DNA from: Warburgia ugandensis
Lineage: Eukaryota; Streptophyta; Magnoliopsida; Canellales; Canellaceae
Direction: 5' to 3'
NCBI GenBank assembly: GCA_035236585.1
Contig: CP141127.1
Location: forward strand, 46,824,001-46,888,000
DNA: 64,000 nt
The stretch's first letter is position 1; every line of letters starts with the position of its first letter. The notes under the pieces are model-generated. The model searched no databases. It saw only the letters and a list, made by a program, of their open reading frames with translations, and was not told the DNA's origin. Of the stretch, positions 38,335 through 49,612 are shown in pieces. Made by a program: the position numbers and the translations under genes.

Positions 38335-39934
38335 CTAGCAGACACTCTCATCCGCTGCTTTGACAAACCCTAGTTTTCCAACTAATGCTTGTGTGTCAGT
38401 GTCATCTTTTTTCATCTGTTTAACTTTCTCCTTAATAATGGACTTCATAGTTAGGTTGGCTATAATGGATTTCCCCTGACTTATTTCGGGTCTACATTCG
38501 ATCACCTCTTGTAGTAACTTCCATCTCCTGACAGGTAAACTTGCACATATCCCTTGCGTCTTTCTACTTAAGGCATCTACTACAACATTTGCTTTCCTTG
38601 GATGGTAGTGGATGGTCAAGTCGTAATCTTTCAAATACTCCATCCATCTCCTCTGTCACATGTTCAAGTCTTGTTGTTAAAAGATGTACTTGAGACTTTT
38701 GTGATCCGTAAAAAACTCAAACTTTTCCCCATATAGATAGTGTCTCCAAAATTTTAAGGCAAAGACTATCGCAGCACGCTTTAGGTCATGAGTAGGGTAA
38801 TCGACCTCGTGCTTCTTCAACTGTCTAGAAGCGTAGGCAATTACTTACCCATTTTGCATATGTACGCAACCCAAGCCTTGTTAAGAGGCATCACTATATA
38901 TCTCAAATCCTCCACTGCCAAATGGTAACATAAGTACTGGTGCAGTGGTTAGCCACCTATTTAGTTCTTGAAAACTCTCCTCGCATGCCTTATCCCACTC
39001 GAACTTCTTATCTTTTCTCGTTAATTTAGTCAGGGGTAAGGCAATGCGTGAAAATCCTTTGATGAATCTCCTATAATATCTTGCAAGGCCTAGAAAACTT
39101 CTTACTTCTATTACTGTTTTAGGCGTATTCCATTTCTCCACCGCCTCAACCTTTGCTGGGTCAACAGCAATGCCATCTTTGGATATAACATGACCCAGAA
39201 AATTTACTTTTTCCAGCCAAAATTCACACTTGCTAAACTTTGCGTATAATTTGTGTGCCTTAAGTGTATCCAATACCACTCGTAAATGTTCTTTATGGTT
39301 TTCAGGGGTTTCTGAGTAGACTAAAATATCATCCACAAATACTATTACAAAGATAGGCTTTGAACACTCGGTTCATAAGATCCATGAATGCAAATGGTGC
39401 ATTTGTCAGTCCAAAAGACATCACTCTAAACTCATAATGTCTGTATCTAGTTCGGAAGGTTGTCTTTGGAACGCCTTCTTCCCTGACTCTAAGCTAGTGG
39501 TATCCAGATTGTAAGTCTATCTTAGAAAAGATGCGGGCTGACTGAAGCTGATCGAACAGGTTATCAATATAAGGATACTTGTTTTTCATTATAACCCTAT
39601 TTAACATTCGGTAGTCGACGCAGAGTCTCATTGACCCATCCTTTTTCTTGACAAAAAGGACTGGGGCTCCCCAAGGAGATACACTAGGCCTGATGAATCC
39701 TTTGTTTAAAAATTCCTGCAACTGGGTCTTCAGCTCTTTTAACTCTGCTGGAGCCATCCGATAGGGTGCCTTTGATATGGGGGTTGTGCCAAGGATCAGG
39801 TCAATAGTAAAATCTATTTCTCTCTTTGGTGGTAACCCTAGTAAGTCTTCAGGAAAAACATCTGGGAATTCGCTAACCACATCTACCTCCTCTAACTTAG
39901 GCTTCGTGACTTCCATGGCTTCTATCTTAACCAA
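38335..39934 (-). pseudogene. Gypsy reverse transcriptase and RNase H
   Basis: 39494-39934 encodes the reverse-transcriptase N-terminal half: [32 protein letters not shown] and [11 protein letters not shown]. The catalytic box reads F-V-D-D-I-L-V-Y-S at about 39340, followed by F-L-G-H-V-I-S and the thumb [14 protein letters not shown] (38881-39336). RNase H starts at E-I-Y-S-D-A-S, where a stop interrupts. It continues with [10 protein letters not shown] and ends with [14 protein letters not shown] (38335-38643). At least three breaks make it inactive. Confidence 0.9.
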
Positions 39935-39972
39935 AAAGAATGAACACCCCTAAGCAATGTGCTTTGCTGCTT

Positions 39973-40395
39973 TTATAGCAGAAATAACACATGCTCCTGC
40001 ATACTCTCTCCTTCCTTGAAAGAAGACCACCCTCCCTCCAGAAGGTGAAAAGTAATCTTCTTCTTTTGACAATCAACTGTGGAGTTATGTGAGGCTAACC
40101 AGTCCATCCCAAGGATGACGTCAATGGCTATCATCTCTAGGTGGATGAGGTCTACACTCATCTGATTGCCTTTGACTACAATAGGAACATCCTGGAAGTA
40201 AGTGTGTGTGGAAATTGACTTGCCTACAGGTGTCATGACTTCTATGAAGAAGTCTAAGTCTTGAACTTTAATATCCATGGAAGAGGCAAACTCGCAAGAT
40301 ATGAAGGAATGAGTGGAACCAGTGTTGAATAATACTTTAGTAGATCTATCATAGATATGAAGCGTACCTTCTACTATGGCATTGGATGCTTGCAC
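39973..40395 (-). pseudogene. Gypsy protease with active-site Asp replaced
   Basis: This is a retropepsin-like domain with V-L-F-N-T-G-S-T-H-S-F-I and I-D-V-I-L-G-M-D-W-L. The catalytic triad D-T/S-G reads N-T-G, so the catalytic aspartate is lost. The rest of this 140-codon piece is open, so the substitution is probably a post-insertion G-to-A change. It sits between the gag zinc knuckle and reverse transcriptase as expected. Confidence 0.85.
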
Positions 40396-40486
40396 CTGTC
40401 CTGAGGTAATGGCGAATACTCGTCCTTCACTTCGAGGAATGTGATTCTCCTTAGGACCTTCTTCTGTCTTCTTCTTAGGGCAAGTC

Positions 40487-41359
40487 TTGGCTATGTGTCA
40501 TGTCTCTCCACAGTTGTAACAAGGAAATTGGGGTAAGGTACATGGCCTACCGGGGTGATATCTGTTACATCTAAGGCAACTTTTGACGTCTGGCCTCCTT
40601 CCTTTAGGATCAAATGGTCTTTTGTGTGGGTGTCGAGGTCCAAAAGATTGGAGAGGTCTCTTGCCTTTATCATTTTCCCCTTATTATTGTTCTTTGCATC
40701 CCTAGAAGCTTGTGTCCTTTGAAAATCCTTTTCAAAGAGAGACGCCATTTCCACCACCTTAGCTACAGTGGTTAGTTGGAATCCTATTACTCGGTTCTTA
40801 AGGCCTGAGTGTAATCCATCAACAAATTTCTCTACAACGTCTTCTTCTGTGGAGCAAGCATTGGGTGAAAATCGTTGAAGACTTATGAACTTATTTTCAT
40901 ACTGTTGCACGGAGAGGTTACTTTGCTCTAGGTTCATAAATTCTTTTTCCTTCTGTTTTCGTATATGGCAGGGATAGTATTTTTCATTAAATACTACTTT
41001 AAATTCTTCCCAAGGTATAGCATTATTATCTTCAAACTATGTTCTCTCAACTATTTCCCACCAAAAGCCTACCCTGCCTTTTAGTACGAAACTGGCCATG
41101 GCAACCTTCCTATCCTTTGGAATTTTCATAGCCTTGAATAATTTTTCAATGTCAAAGATCCATTTTTCTGCTGTCCTATCAGCAATTCCTTCTGGAGAGG
41201 AGGCTCTTACACAGGTTCTTGTGGTTGGTTCTGCATGAACTACCCCATATGTTGCATGAATAGCTGAAAGGCTTCAGCCATTCCATTACCAGATCCAGCG
41301 GAGTCAACTGGAGGGTTATCAGGTCTTGGGGCTGCACCTCCTCTTCTCCTTGGTGGCAT
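40487..41359 (-). pseudogene. Gypsy gag with CCHC knuckle
   Basis: Translation begins at ATG 41359 (M-P-P-R-R-R-G-G), about 115 bp downstream of the primer site, and stops at codon 40. In another frame, 40491-40937 holds the gag core S-V-Q-Q-Y-E-N-K-F and F-V-D-G-L...L-K-N-R-V-I. The nucleocapsid knuckle C-Y-N-C-G-E-T-x-H-I-A-K-T-C-P (about 40523-40487) keeps its C-C-H-C ligands but has TGA where a tryptophan is usual. Confidence 0.8.
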
Positions 41360-41474
41360 CTGTTTTGAGATCAATATCTACCTTTAGGGGACTCTTATCC
41401 TATTGGTCAACCTATTACTATATCATGATTAGAAGTCTTTATGTCATAACTGGGCTATGAATAACATAAAACCT

Positions 41475-41488
41475 GGGCTCTGATACCA
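41475..41488 (-). other. Primer-binding site, initiator-Met tRNA type
   Basis: The minus strand reads TGGTATCAGAGCCC, an exact match to the common plant gypsy primer site. Two bases separate it from the LTR terminus TGTGATGACCC (plus strand) at 41491. Confidence 0.9.
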
Positions 41489-41705
41489 ACTGTGATGACC
41501 CGGGTTTTATAACAGGTGTCATAGTAGCCGCACCACCAGAGGAAGGGCATGACTCGGGCTGCCCAGGTAAGGCCCCTCTGTTTCCCTTTCTTCCCTTTCC
41601 TTTTCCCCCCAGATTCCAATTGGATCTGGGCAGTTTGCCGGCCGAAAAACACCGACTCTCCATGGAAGAAACCAAGCGGGTGGGAAACCCATCCAAGGCA
41701 CCATC

Positions 41706-41758
41706 GTGCACGGGCGTCCCAAGGTGCACGGGCGTCCCAGGGTGCGTGAGCGTGCCGA
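41706..41758 (+). repeat. 18-bp tandem repeat x 3
   Basis: Units GTGCACGGGCGTCCCAAG, GTGCACGGGCGTCCCAGG and a diverged third (GTGCGTGAGCGTGCCGA) lie inside the LTR. Confidence 0.85.
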
Positions 41759-43123
41759 GCTCCCTAGGGCGACGTCACATGCATGACCACTTGCAGACTG
41801 ATGCCCAACTCAACCAAGACACTCGGACATCTCTCAGAAGTTAGGACGTGTGTGCAATTGTGCCTAAGACTCATCCGCGTGACGCCGTCTAGAGGGCACA
41901 CCCTAGCGCACCATTTGGACGTATGCACATGAGCCACTGTGGTTACAATATAACTAGGGTGTACACATATCCTAGAACCCGTGGAGCACACATCCTAGAA
42001 TCGTGGCGCGCAGAACCCTAGGTGATATAGTTGGGTCATCCATTGAGGCGCGACCTTTAAAACCCAATTTCGGAGCCTATATACCTCCGATTGACGAGCC
42101 AAAATAACCATTGCGTCCGTAATTTGGACACGGACCCAATTATACAATAATATTGAGGACACTCTTAGACCAAGAATATCATAGAGTAACCCCTAGGAAA
42201 CCAACAAATCATATAAATCTAACCTTTGCCCTGTGAACCTAGAAATAATGTCTGGATCTATGAACGTCATTCAGGGCTGTACCAAGGTATTGACTCGAAT
42301 TAAAGACAGGCACGAGCTCAGAAACAATGCTCGAGGTAGGTAGTCTGATACTACTCTAGTTTCAAAATGCATCCCAATACTTGTTTTTATTTCTGTATCT
42401 AGTATGTGTTTTAAACCTTGTTGTTCTTATACAAGTATGCAGGACCTATTTTCATGATTTATGTATTTTACAAATCTTGCATTAAATTAAGAATGCTATT
42501 GGGAAATAATGTTTTTATACGAGTTACGGATTTATGACAGTGCATAAGGTGCTAGCATGAGTAGATTTTATGCAATACTCGCATACTTTGAAAACAAATG
42601 CATAAATTGCATGACTTATGTTGATTGAGATTTGGATCATCTATGTATGGTTTTGGGCTATTGAGCCTAGTGGGCCCTATGCTGAGGGGTACGGGTTTGG
42701 CCTGCCAGCCTCTACCACCAAAAAGGTGGATGGTATCGCTGCCAAAAACGGCATTGTCCCTTCCCTGACTGTTGTGGTAAATAGGGACAACCACTGAAGG
42801 TGTTCACGGCACCCTTCCGGGGACATATCCATAGTCGCCATGGAGGCTATAATGGACTGGTCTCTAAATACTGGAGACACGCGATCCAGAGGTATTCTAG
42901 TTGTGAGCATAGTGACCTATGATTTTAGTGATATTGATATGCATATAGCATTGAAATGGTCATAAATGAGTACTCGTGACCAGTTGCTTGAGACCCTGTG
43001 CATATTACTTTATGATGCTATCATTTGTCTCATATGAAGACTATTTTAAGTATTTCCTGATCATTATATATGATGCATTGCTTTTTGAACTCTGTACGAT
43101 GCATTGCTGTGTTTTCAAAAAGG

Positions 43124-43790
43124 TTAGTGTCAGGTTACCTACTGAGTATGATAAATACTCAACCCAATCCATTATTTTTCAGATTAAACAAAGTACAACT
43201 AGAAGGAGTATCAAAACGGGTTAGAACAACAGTCGAGTGGGCAAAGGTAAGACTTAATTAATGATTCTTTTGGTACCTACTATAATCTTGGTTGTAAGTA
43301 GTTATTTATAACTATGGTTGTGACTAAGAATCCTGGGAGTAATACTTGTTTCGATTTGGTCTATAAATTTCCATGGCACTCTGCATTACGAGTTCATTTT
43401 GGCACGTCCTGCGTACTTGTATAAGAGCAGCATGGTTTAAAACACATACGAGATACAAAAATAAAAACAGGTAACTTAAATAGAGTTTGGGATGCATTTT
43501 GAAAACAGAGTGGTATCAGACTACCTACTGAGTATGATAAATACTCAACCCAATCCATTATTTTTAAATTAAACAAAGTACAACTAGAAGGAGTATCAGG
43601 ATGTGTTAGAACAATAGTCAAGTAGGCAAAGGTAAGACTTAATTAGTTATTCTTTTAGGACCTGCTGTAATATTGGTTGTAAGTAGTTATTTATAGCTGT
43701 GGCTATGACTAACAATCCTAGGAGTAATACTTGTTTCGATTTGGTCTATAAATTGCCATGGCACTTTGCATTGCGAGTTCATTTTGACAC
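43124..43790 (+). repeat. 281-bp direct duplication flanking an inverted fragment
   Basis: 43124-43404 and 43508-43790 are near-identical direct copies, each with the GAGTAT/ATACTC hairpin (43144-43160 and 43530-43546). The 43407-43502 spacer is the inverse complement of 42361-42446, with a small insertion. Confidence 0.85.
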
Positions 43791-43800
43791 TCAGGCTCTT

Positions 43801-44043
43801 TATACAATGTTTTTGAAAAAGGAGAAAAAAATTTCCCTGCATTCAAACTACCTAAAATTTTTTAAATTAAAAAAAAATAATCAAAATTTTTATTTTTTTT
43901 AATTTTAAGAAAATTAGGTAAAAATAACTAATAAAAACTAGAAATTGCTAGAATTCTACACCCCCAACAAAAAAGAAATATTTTCACCAATGGTTAAAAA
44001 GTAGGACCTAAAATAAATATGGTTGATACAGAAGACAACGAAT
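43801..44043 (-). other. Athila interior, no gene
   Basis: A/T homopolymer-rich stretch between the rearranged LTR and the Athila integrase C-terminus. It would be Athila 3' interior resumed after the inserted block. Confidence 0.4.
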
Positions 44044-45250
44044 TCAAAAATACAAAAGATGATACAAAGGAATTAGATCCACTAAATCTTGATAAACAAG
44101 ATCATCCAAAGTTGTGGAATCAACTTCTAGATTCTCATATCCTAGGAAAGGCTTTAAACATTGACCATTCACTTTAAAAGTATGGTCAGTCCTAGCATCT
44201 TCAGTCTCAACACCCCCATATGGAAGAACTATTTGACCATATATGGACTGGTCCATTAAGATCTAAGCATACTTGGAAATAAGTGGAGCTAAAAATTATA
44301 AAGCAAAACCTTCTAGTTTGGAGTAAAGGATTTTCTCACTATGTTTTTATCATGAAAAACCTTCATGTTTTCCTTATAAATCCTATTACTTCATAAGCTT
44401 CTTGCTGATCTCTTCTAACTCATTAAGTTGGAGTTTTCTAGGTAAGCCTACTTTATCCATATTGAAATTAAAAGTCTTTATTGCTCAATAGGCTCTTTAT
44501 TCCAATTGCACTAGCAAATGACAAGCCTTATTGTATACAATATGATAGGGAGATACCAATGGGGGTTCGATGTGTAGTCCTATAAGCCTAGAGCACATTG
44601 GTTAGTCTGAGAGACCAATCTTTACAATCTGGATTAACAATCTTTTGCAAAATTTGTTTTATAGCCCGATTAGATACTTCTATTTATCCATTTGTTTGTG
44701 GGTGATATGGCAATGCAACTTTATACGTAATGTCATAATTTTTTGTGAGTGCTTCAAATTCTTCTTTGCAAAAATGAGTACAATTATCACTTATAATGGC
44801 ACAAAAGGTCCCAAATGTAGAAAAAATGTTTTCTTTTAAAAATTTAACGACTATTTTATGATCATTAGGCCTACATAGGATAGCCTCAATCCATTTGGAC
44901 ATATAGTTTACTACCAACAAGATATAAATGTAGCCAAAAGAATGTGGGAATGGACCCATGAAATCAATAACCTAGTAATTAAAAACTTCGATGACAAGAA
45001 TAGGATTGAAAGGCATTATATTCCTATAGGTTATTGCTCTTAACTTTTGACATCGCTCACATGATTTACAAAACACATGTGTGTCTTTAAACAATAATAG
45101 CTAATAGAAACCACACTGCAAAATCTTTGCAGTTGTTTTCTAATAGAAAAATATCCACCACATGCTTGTGAATGATAAAAGGAGATGACACTATTTTGCT
45201 CTAAGTCAAGTATACATCTCTTAATTATTTGATCTGGAAATACTTAAACA
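44044..45250 (-). pseudogene. Athila integrase remnant
   Basis: This integrase would insert the DNA copy into the genome. The N-terminal zinc-binding part is readable around 45130-45040 (L-F-K-D-T-H, C-E-R-C-Q-K). The catalytic core occupies 44684-44959 with D-F-M-G-P-F-P, W-I-E-A-I, I-I-S-D-N and Y-H-P-Q-T-N-G. The first catalytic aspartate is present but an in-frame stop precedes it. The C-terminal region at 44044-44256 has the Athila-type F-K-V-N-G-Q-C-L-K-P-F-L. Several stops and shifts break it. Confidence 0.85.
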
Positions 45251-45399
45251 GATATAGATCATCCCAGATGTAGTGGTTAACATTGGAAAAGAATTTATGC
45301 TTTTCTTGTTTGTTCCAATATTCAGGAATCTTCCCTGTGACTAAATAATTTGCAATATCAGCAAACTAGGGAGGATGGGAGACATGAAAAAGTTGCTCA

Positions 45400-46522
45400 T
45401 CAAGGAAAGTATCTTTAATTGGCAACTCATCAAAAGGTTCTATTTCGACTAGGTAAGAAAAATGGTTAGCTACAACATTCTCTAGTCCTTTTTTATCTTT
45501 TATCTTAATGTTAAACTCTTAGAGTAGAAGAATCCATCAAATTGGTTTGTACTTAACATCCTTTTTGGAAAGAAGATACTTAAGGGTCGAATGATCAGTG
45601 AATATGAATATTTTAGATACAACCAAGTATGACTTGAATTTACCCAAGGTGAAGACAGGTGTTAGGAGTTCTTTCTCCATATTGGAATAATTCATCTAAA
45701 TGCTATTAAGGGTCCTACCTGCATAGTAGATGGCATATGGCTTTTTCTCTTTTCTCTGTCCTGGCATAGCTCCTATAGCATAATCACTAGCATCACACAT
45801 GATTTCAAAGGGTAAACTCCAATCAAGTTGTTGCATTATAGGTGTACTGGTTAACTTGTCTTTGAGCTTTGTAAAAGCTTCTTAATAAACATCAGCCTAC
45901 TCAAAAGGTGCATCCTTTGTAAGGAGGTGACACAATGGTCTAGATGTAACACTAAAATCTTTAATGAATCTCCTATAGAATCTTGCATGACCTAGGAAGG
46001 AGAGAATATCCTCACTAGATTTGGAGATTGGTAAATTGGTAATTAGGTCAACTTTGGCTCTGTCTACCTCCATACCTTTAGATGACACTATGTGGCTAAG
46101 GATTATTCCCACTATAACATGGCACTTTTCCCAACTAAGCGCTAAGTTCTTTTCTTTATAATGACTTAAGAATTTCCTTAAATTTTCAAGACGTGTGTCA
46201 AATGAATCACCAAAAATAAAAAAGTCATCCATGAAAACCTCTAAGATTTTGTCTACCATATCACTAAAGATACTCAACATGTAGTGTTAAAATGTGGGAG
46301 GAGAAGTACATAATCTAAATGTCATTCTTTTGTAAGCAAAAGTGCTAAAAGCGCATGTAAATGTGTCTTTTCCTGATCCTTGGATGCAATTTCTATCTAA
46401 TTATAATGTGAGTAACCATCTAGAAAATAGTAATACTTGTATCCTGCAATCTTTTTTATCATCTGATCAATAAAAGGCAAAGGAAATGGTCATTCCTAGT
46501 GACAGCATTCAACTTTCTATAA
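45400..46522 (-). pseudogene. Athila reverse transcriptase C-terminal half and RNase H
   Basis: 46280-45897 is open and encodes F-S-D-M-V, the catalytic F-M-D-D-F, W-E-K-C-H and F-L-G-H-A-R-F-Y-R-R-F-I-K-D-F. Below it RNase H shows C-D-A-S-D-Y-A-I-G-A, R-T-L-N, F-T-D-H-S-T-L-K-Y-L-L-S-K-K-D and V-V-A-N-H. Just above (46522-46290) the Y-R-K-L-N and F-L-D-G-Y-S segments are readable in frame patches. The gene continues at 50236, beyond the solo LTR inserted at 46528-50230. Confidence 0.88.
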
Positions 46523-48557
46523 TAAATTGTAACAATCCTAATTTTTAAATTGTATTTTTAAGGATTATAAATTGATTTTTATAAACATAAATGAGAGAAT
46601 CTTCATATTTAAGTTTCACTGAATTGACCTTTTGAAAGTCATCAAATTGGACCCCAATATCTTCATATTTGGATTGTACTTGGAAAAACGATTCAAACGA
46701 CACTAATTTTATTGAAATCAGAGTTCGAACAAATAAGTTGTGATTTTTCTCGTAAAGGGAATTTTTGTAATTTCACCAACAGGCCCCACTTACAAAAATC
46801 TAAGTCCAATTGTAAAGAGATGTTGGAAAATGGCATTATTGGCAATTATACACTTTGACTGAGATTATGTTGGGCGTAATGGTGAAGTCTCTTGGAGTTG
46901 AGGAGCAAAACCCCTCTGGTTCCATTGCCATCAAGGAAGAAACAATGCTGGAACTAAAGGGGATAATAGTAAGCATGGACTATTTCTAAAAAAACCATCA
47001 AAAGACGCCTTCTCCAGCCACGATCAGACGTTGTGGGCACCCACAGAGGTTAGTTTTTCCACAACTTCTTTGTTTCCTTGTTTGATTTGACTGTAGAATA
47101 GGAAAAACTAGGTTTTTTCACTTAGGACTAATCCAATTCACACCAAAACAAGATTAGAACTACTGATCTTATTTGTAATTAACAAACAAAGAGGGTTAGG
47201 AGTGTTGATCAACCAGTTTAAGGCTCTGATCATTCGATTAGAGCTCAGATAGGGGTGATTCAACTCCTGCAGCCTGATCCACATTGATCCAACCGTTCAA
47301 ATTATAAATTAAGCTTAAAAGTAGTTAAATACATGCATTTTGTGGTTAGGAATTGACTGAAATGGATGATGGGTGCTAGAAAATAGATCGGATAATCTGG
47401 ATCATCCGATCATTACTATGTAAACAGTGACTAGCAATATCTGATAAATGATCATATGCTACTAGTAAGTTCCTCATCCTTTAAAATGATAGGATGAGTC
47501 AAAATTTTAAGAATTGGAAGCGAAATAGACCTGATGATCTAGGCCATCTGATCTATCAATATTTAAATAGTGGATATGTGACATCTGATCAATGATCAGA
47601 TGTCACAGATGAATTCTAGAACCTTGAATTAGCTAGAATGTGACTGAAATTCTGAAATTTGGATAAAAAGTTATCGAATAATCTGAACCATTCGGTTAGA
47701 CAGTAGGGGGAAACAGGAACCTAGCGATGGTTGGTTGGTGATTAGACATCACCATTGCATTCTAAAACCTAAATTGACAAAGGAAGAGATATTTCACTTA
47801 TTCATTGGCTAAGAAGGTTTAATAGCATGTTGAGAACAAGATCCGACCAATCTTAGTTGTCGAATCACCAATTAGGGAGTAAATAATAGATTAATGGGTA
47901 ATCTAATACTATTCTTGTATACGATCAGTGATAAGTAGTTGGAAAATGAGTTATCAAAACTTTGATGGCTTAGGATGAGTTTTCATCATCTATCTGTAAT
48001 CTAAAAATGACAATTAGGTCACCCTTCAATGGTTATGAGTTGAAAATACAAATATAGATAAGCGAATGATAAGCAATGGCTTGGTTTTGATAACCTACGA
48101 CTTGATAGAAGTAAGATTGGTGAACCATGAAGGAAAACACAGATCAATAGCTTAAATGACTAAGATCGTACAATCTTGATGGTAGATTGGCGAGGGAATA
48201 CTAAAACCTACCAGTTTCACCATTAACAAATGATTTGGATTGTCAGATCATGGTTATAATACTCCTTTGTAATTATTAGCTTACAACTTGATAGTAACAA
48301 GAAAATATGGAATATCTACAGGTTGACTAGGTTGATCGATAAGTTGAGTTGAAGAAGGAACATAGCTGAATGGAGAATTACACCTACGAGATAGGTGGTT
48401 TTAACTTCTATTTCCCCTTAAGTTCTTAAACAATCAAATCTTAGTTTATCATGTTTTCTATTTCAGATTACTTGAATATCATGAAACTTACACTTCATCA
48501 TGTTACTTTGTTTTAAGCTTGTAAAGAATGTAATGTTTGCAAATGGGGTGTGTGAAC

Positions 48558-48597
48558 TATATATATGTATATATATATATATATGTATGTATGTATA
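48558..48597. repeat. (TA)n/(TATG)n microsatellite
   Basis: A TA-rich simple repeat inside T2 that is absent from the matching place in T1 (about 16100). Confidence 0.85.
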
Positions 48598-48799
48598 GTC
48601 ATAGCCATGATGCATGCTTTTATATGAAAGATGAAAATGATGTTGTTCATTACATGTATTAGAGTGTTTTTGAAAGAAATGCTAATATTTGAAATGCATC
48701 AATCCCCCGTTTTGAGATGAGATAAAGAAACACATGATTTTGCACGAGATATGTATATTATATGATTTAAGATCATTTGAGATTGAGATATATCTTGGT

Positions 48800-49040
48800 T
48801 TAGGCTAATGAGTCTAGTGGGCACTATGCTAAGAGGTTATACGGGGTGGCCTCCTAGCCTCTAACCACCAAAGGTGGTAGGTATCCATGCCTAAAGTGGC
48901 ATCGTTTTTCTCGATTGTTGTGGTAGGAACAACCATTGAAGGTGGTCATGGCACCCTTTTGAGATGTATATGTAGTCGCCGTGGACGCTACAGTGGTTAT
49001 TCTCTAGATATCAGAGAGGCATCTGGTCATGAGCAAAGTG
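48800..49040 (+). repeat. Conserved structured block of family-T LTRs (T2)
   Basis: The block is conserved at 16316-16575 (T1) and 42655-42910, and weakly at 745-905 (T0). It contains ACCACC-AAA-GGTGGT (48864-48878), a perfect 6-bp stem, and several complementary GGTGGT/ACCACC-type segments. Base composition is less AT-rich than its surroundings. Confidence 0.7.
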
Positions 49041-49583
49041 TGCCATAGGATTTTTGTTTTGTGACCCACATAGATGGGCTTGATGATGGTCTTCAAATGA
49101 GTACCCATGACCAACTGGCTGATGTGTTCGCTAGGGTTCATATGTGCATGTGATAATGTTGTCGGTTTGGGATTGCCGACATTCACAGTTTAATCGATCA
49201 CTACTTTAATACTTTGAGGATCTTATGATGTTTGATTTATCAAGTTACATAGTGGATCTTTCACATAGTTCTCAAGTTATGTTTACATGTGATTTTAGGA
49301 TATGTTCTATATTGCAAATTTACTTGAGATTACTATGATTATTCAACCATTTCAAAAATGCATGTTTAAAGTTGTACATGTTTTATATGGATACTATCTG
49401 AAATGTTTTAACATGAGACTGTGGAATTGAATTAAAAAATGACTTTAGTCATGTTTCTTATCTTTGACTTGTTTATCATATTCTTTAGAAATTGCATGAA
49501 AAAGGATTTGAGATGCTATTTAGAATTGCATGAAAAACGTGGTAAAATAGATATGAACCTACCTACACAAGGGCAAGCTTGCT

Positions 49584-49612
49584 GAGACATTGTAAATTGT
49601 TTACAATGTCTT
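49584..49612 (+). other. Conserved LTR hairpin (T2)
   Basis: Identical in both arms to the T1 hairpin (GAGACATTGTAAA / TTTACAATGTCTT, 3-base loop). Confidence 0.75.

Larger units (their letters stand above)
38205..41489 (-). mobile_element. Tekay/Del-like Ty3/gypsy gag-pol, truncated in integrase
   Basis: Minus-strand gag, protease, reverse transcriptase, RNase H and the start of integrase occur in gypsy order, preceded by a perfect initiator-Met primer site (41475-41488). The integrase catalytic core and any chromodomain are lost at the 38204/38205 junction. Lineage is inferred from the protein motifs and primer site. Without the integrase tail the chromovirus assignment is provisional. Confidence 0.8.
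41491..43800 (-). repeat. Gypsy LTR, internally rearranged
   Basis: It adjoins the primer site, so by position it is the element's 5' LTR read on the minus strand. Its first 23 bases match, inverted, the terminal segments of T0, T1 and T2 (TTATAAAA...CCCGGGTC). The internal block (42655-42910) and hairpin (43144-43160), however, are in the same plus orientation as in T1 and T2. The right side contains a 281-bp duplication around an inverted fragment. 41500-42050 is richer in G+C than its surroundings. Open frames here are chance. No clean right terminus is visible. Confidence 0.6.

Noticed and set aside
38205-41359. Endogenous pararetrovirus (caulimovirid) instead of a retrotransposon
   Set aside because: Gypsy-type integrase and primer site are present, and no movement protein is seen.
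41439-41991. Several overlapping 65-96 codon frames in a GC-richer stretch
   Set aside because: They occur on both strands within an LTR, overlap one another, and are explained by low stop frequency at higher G+C content.
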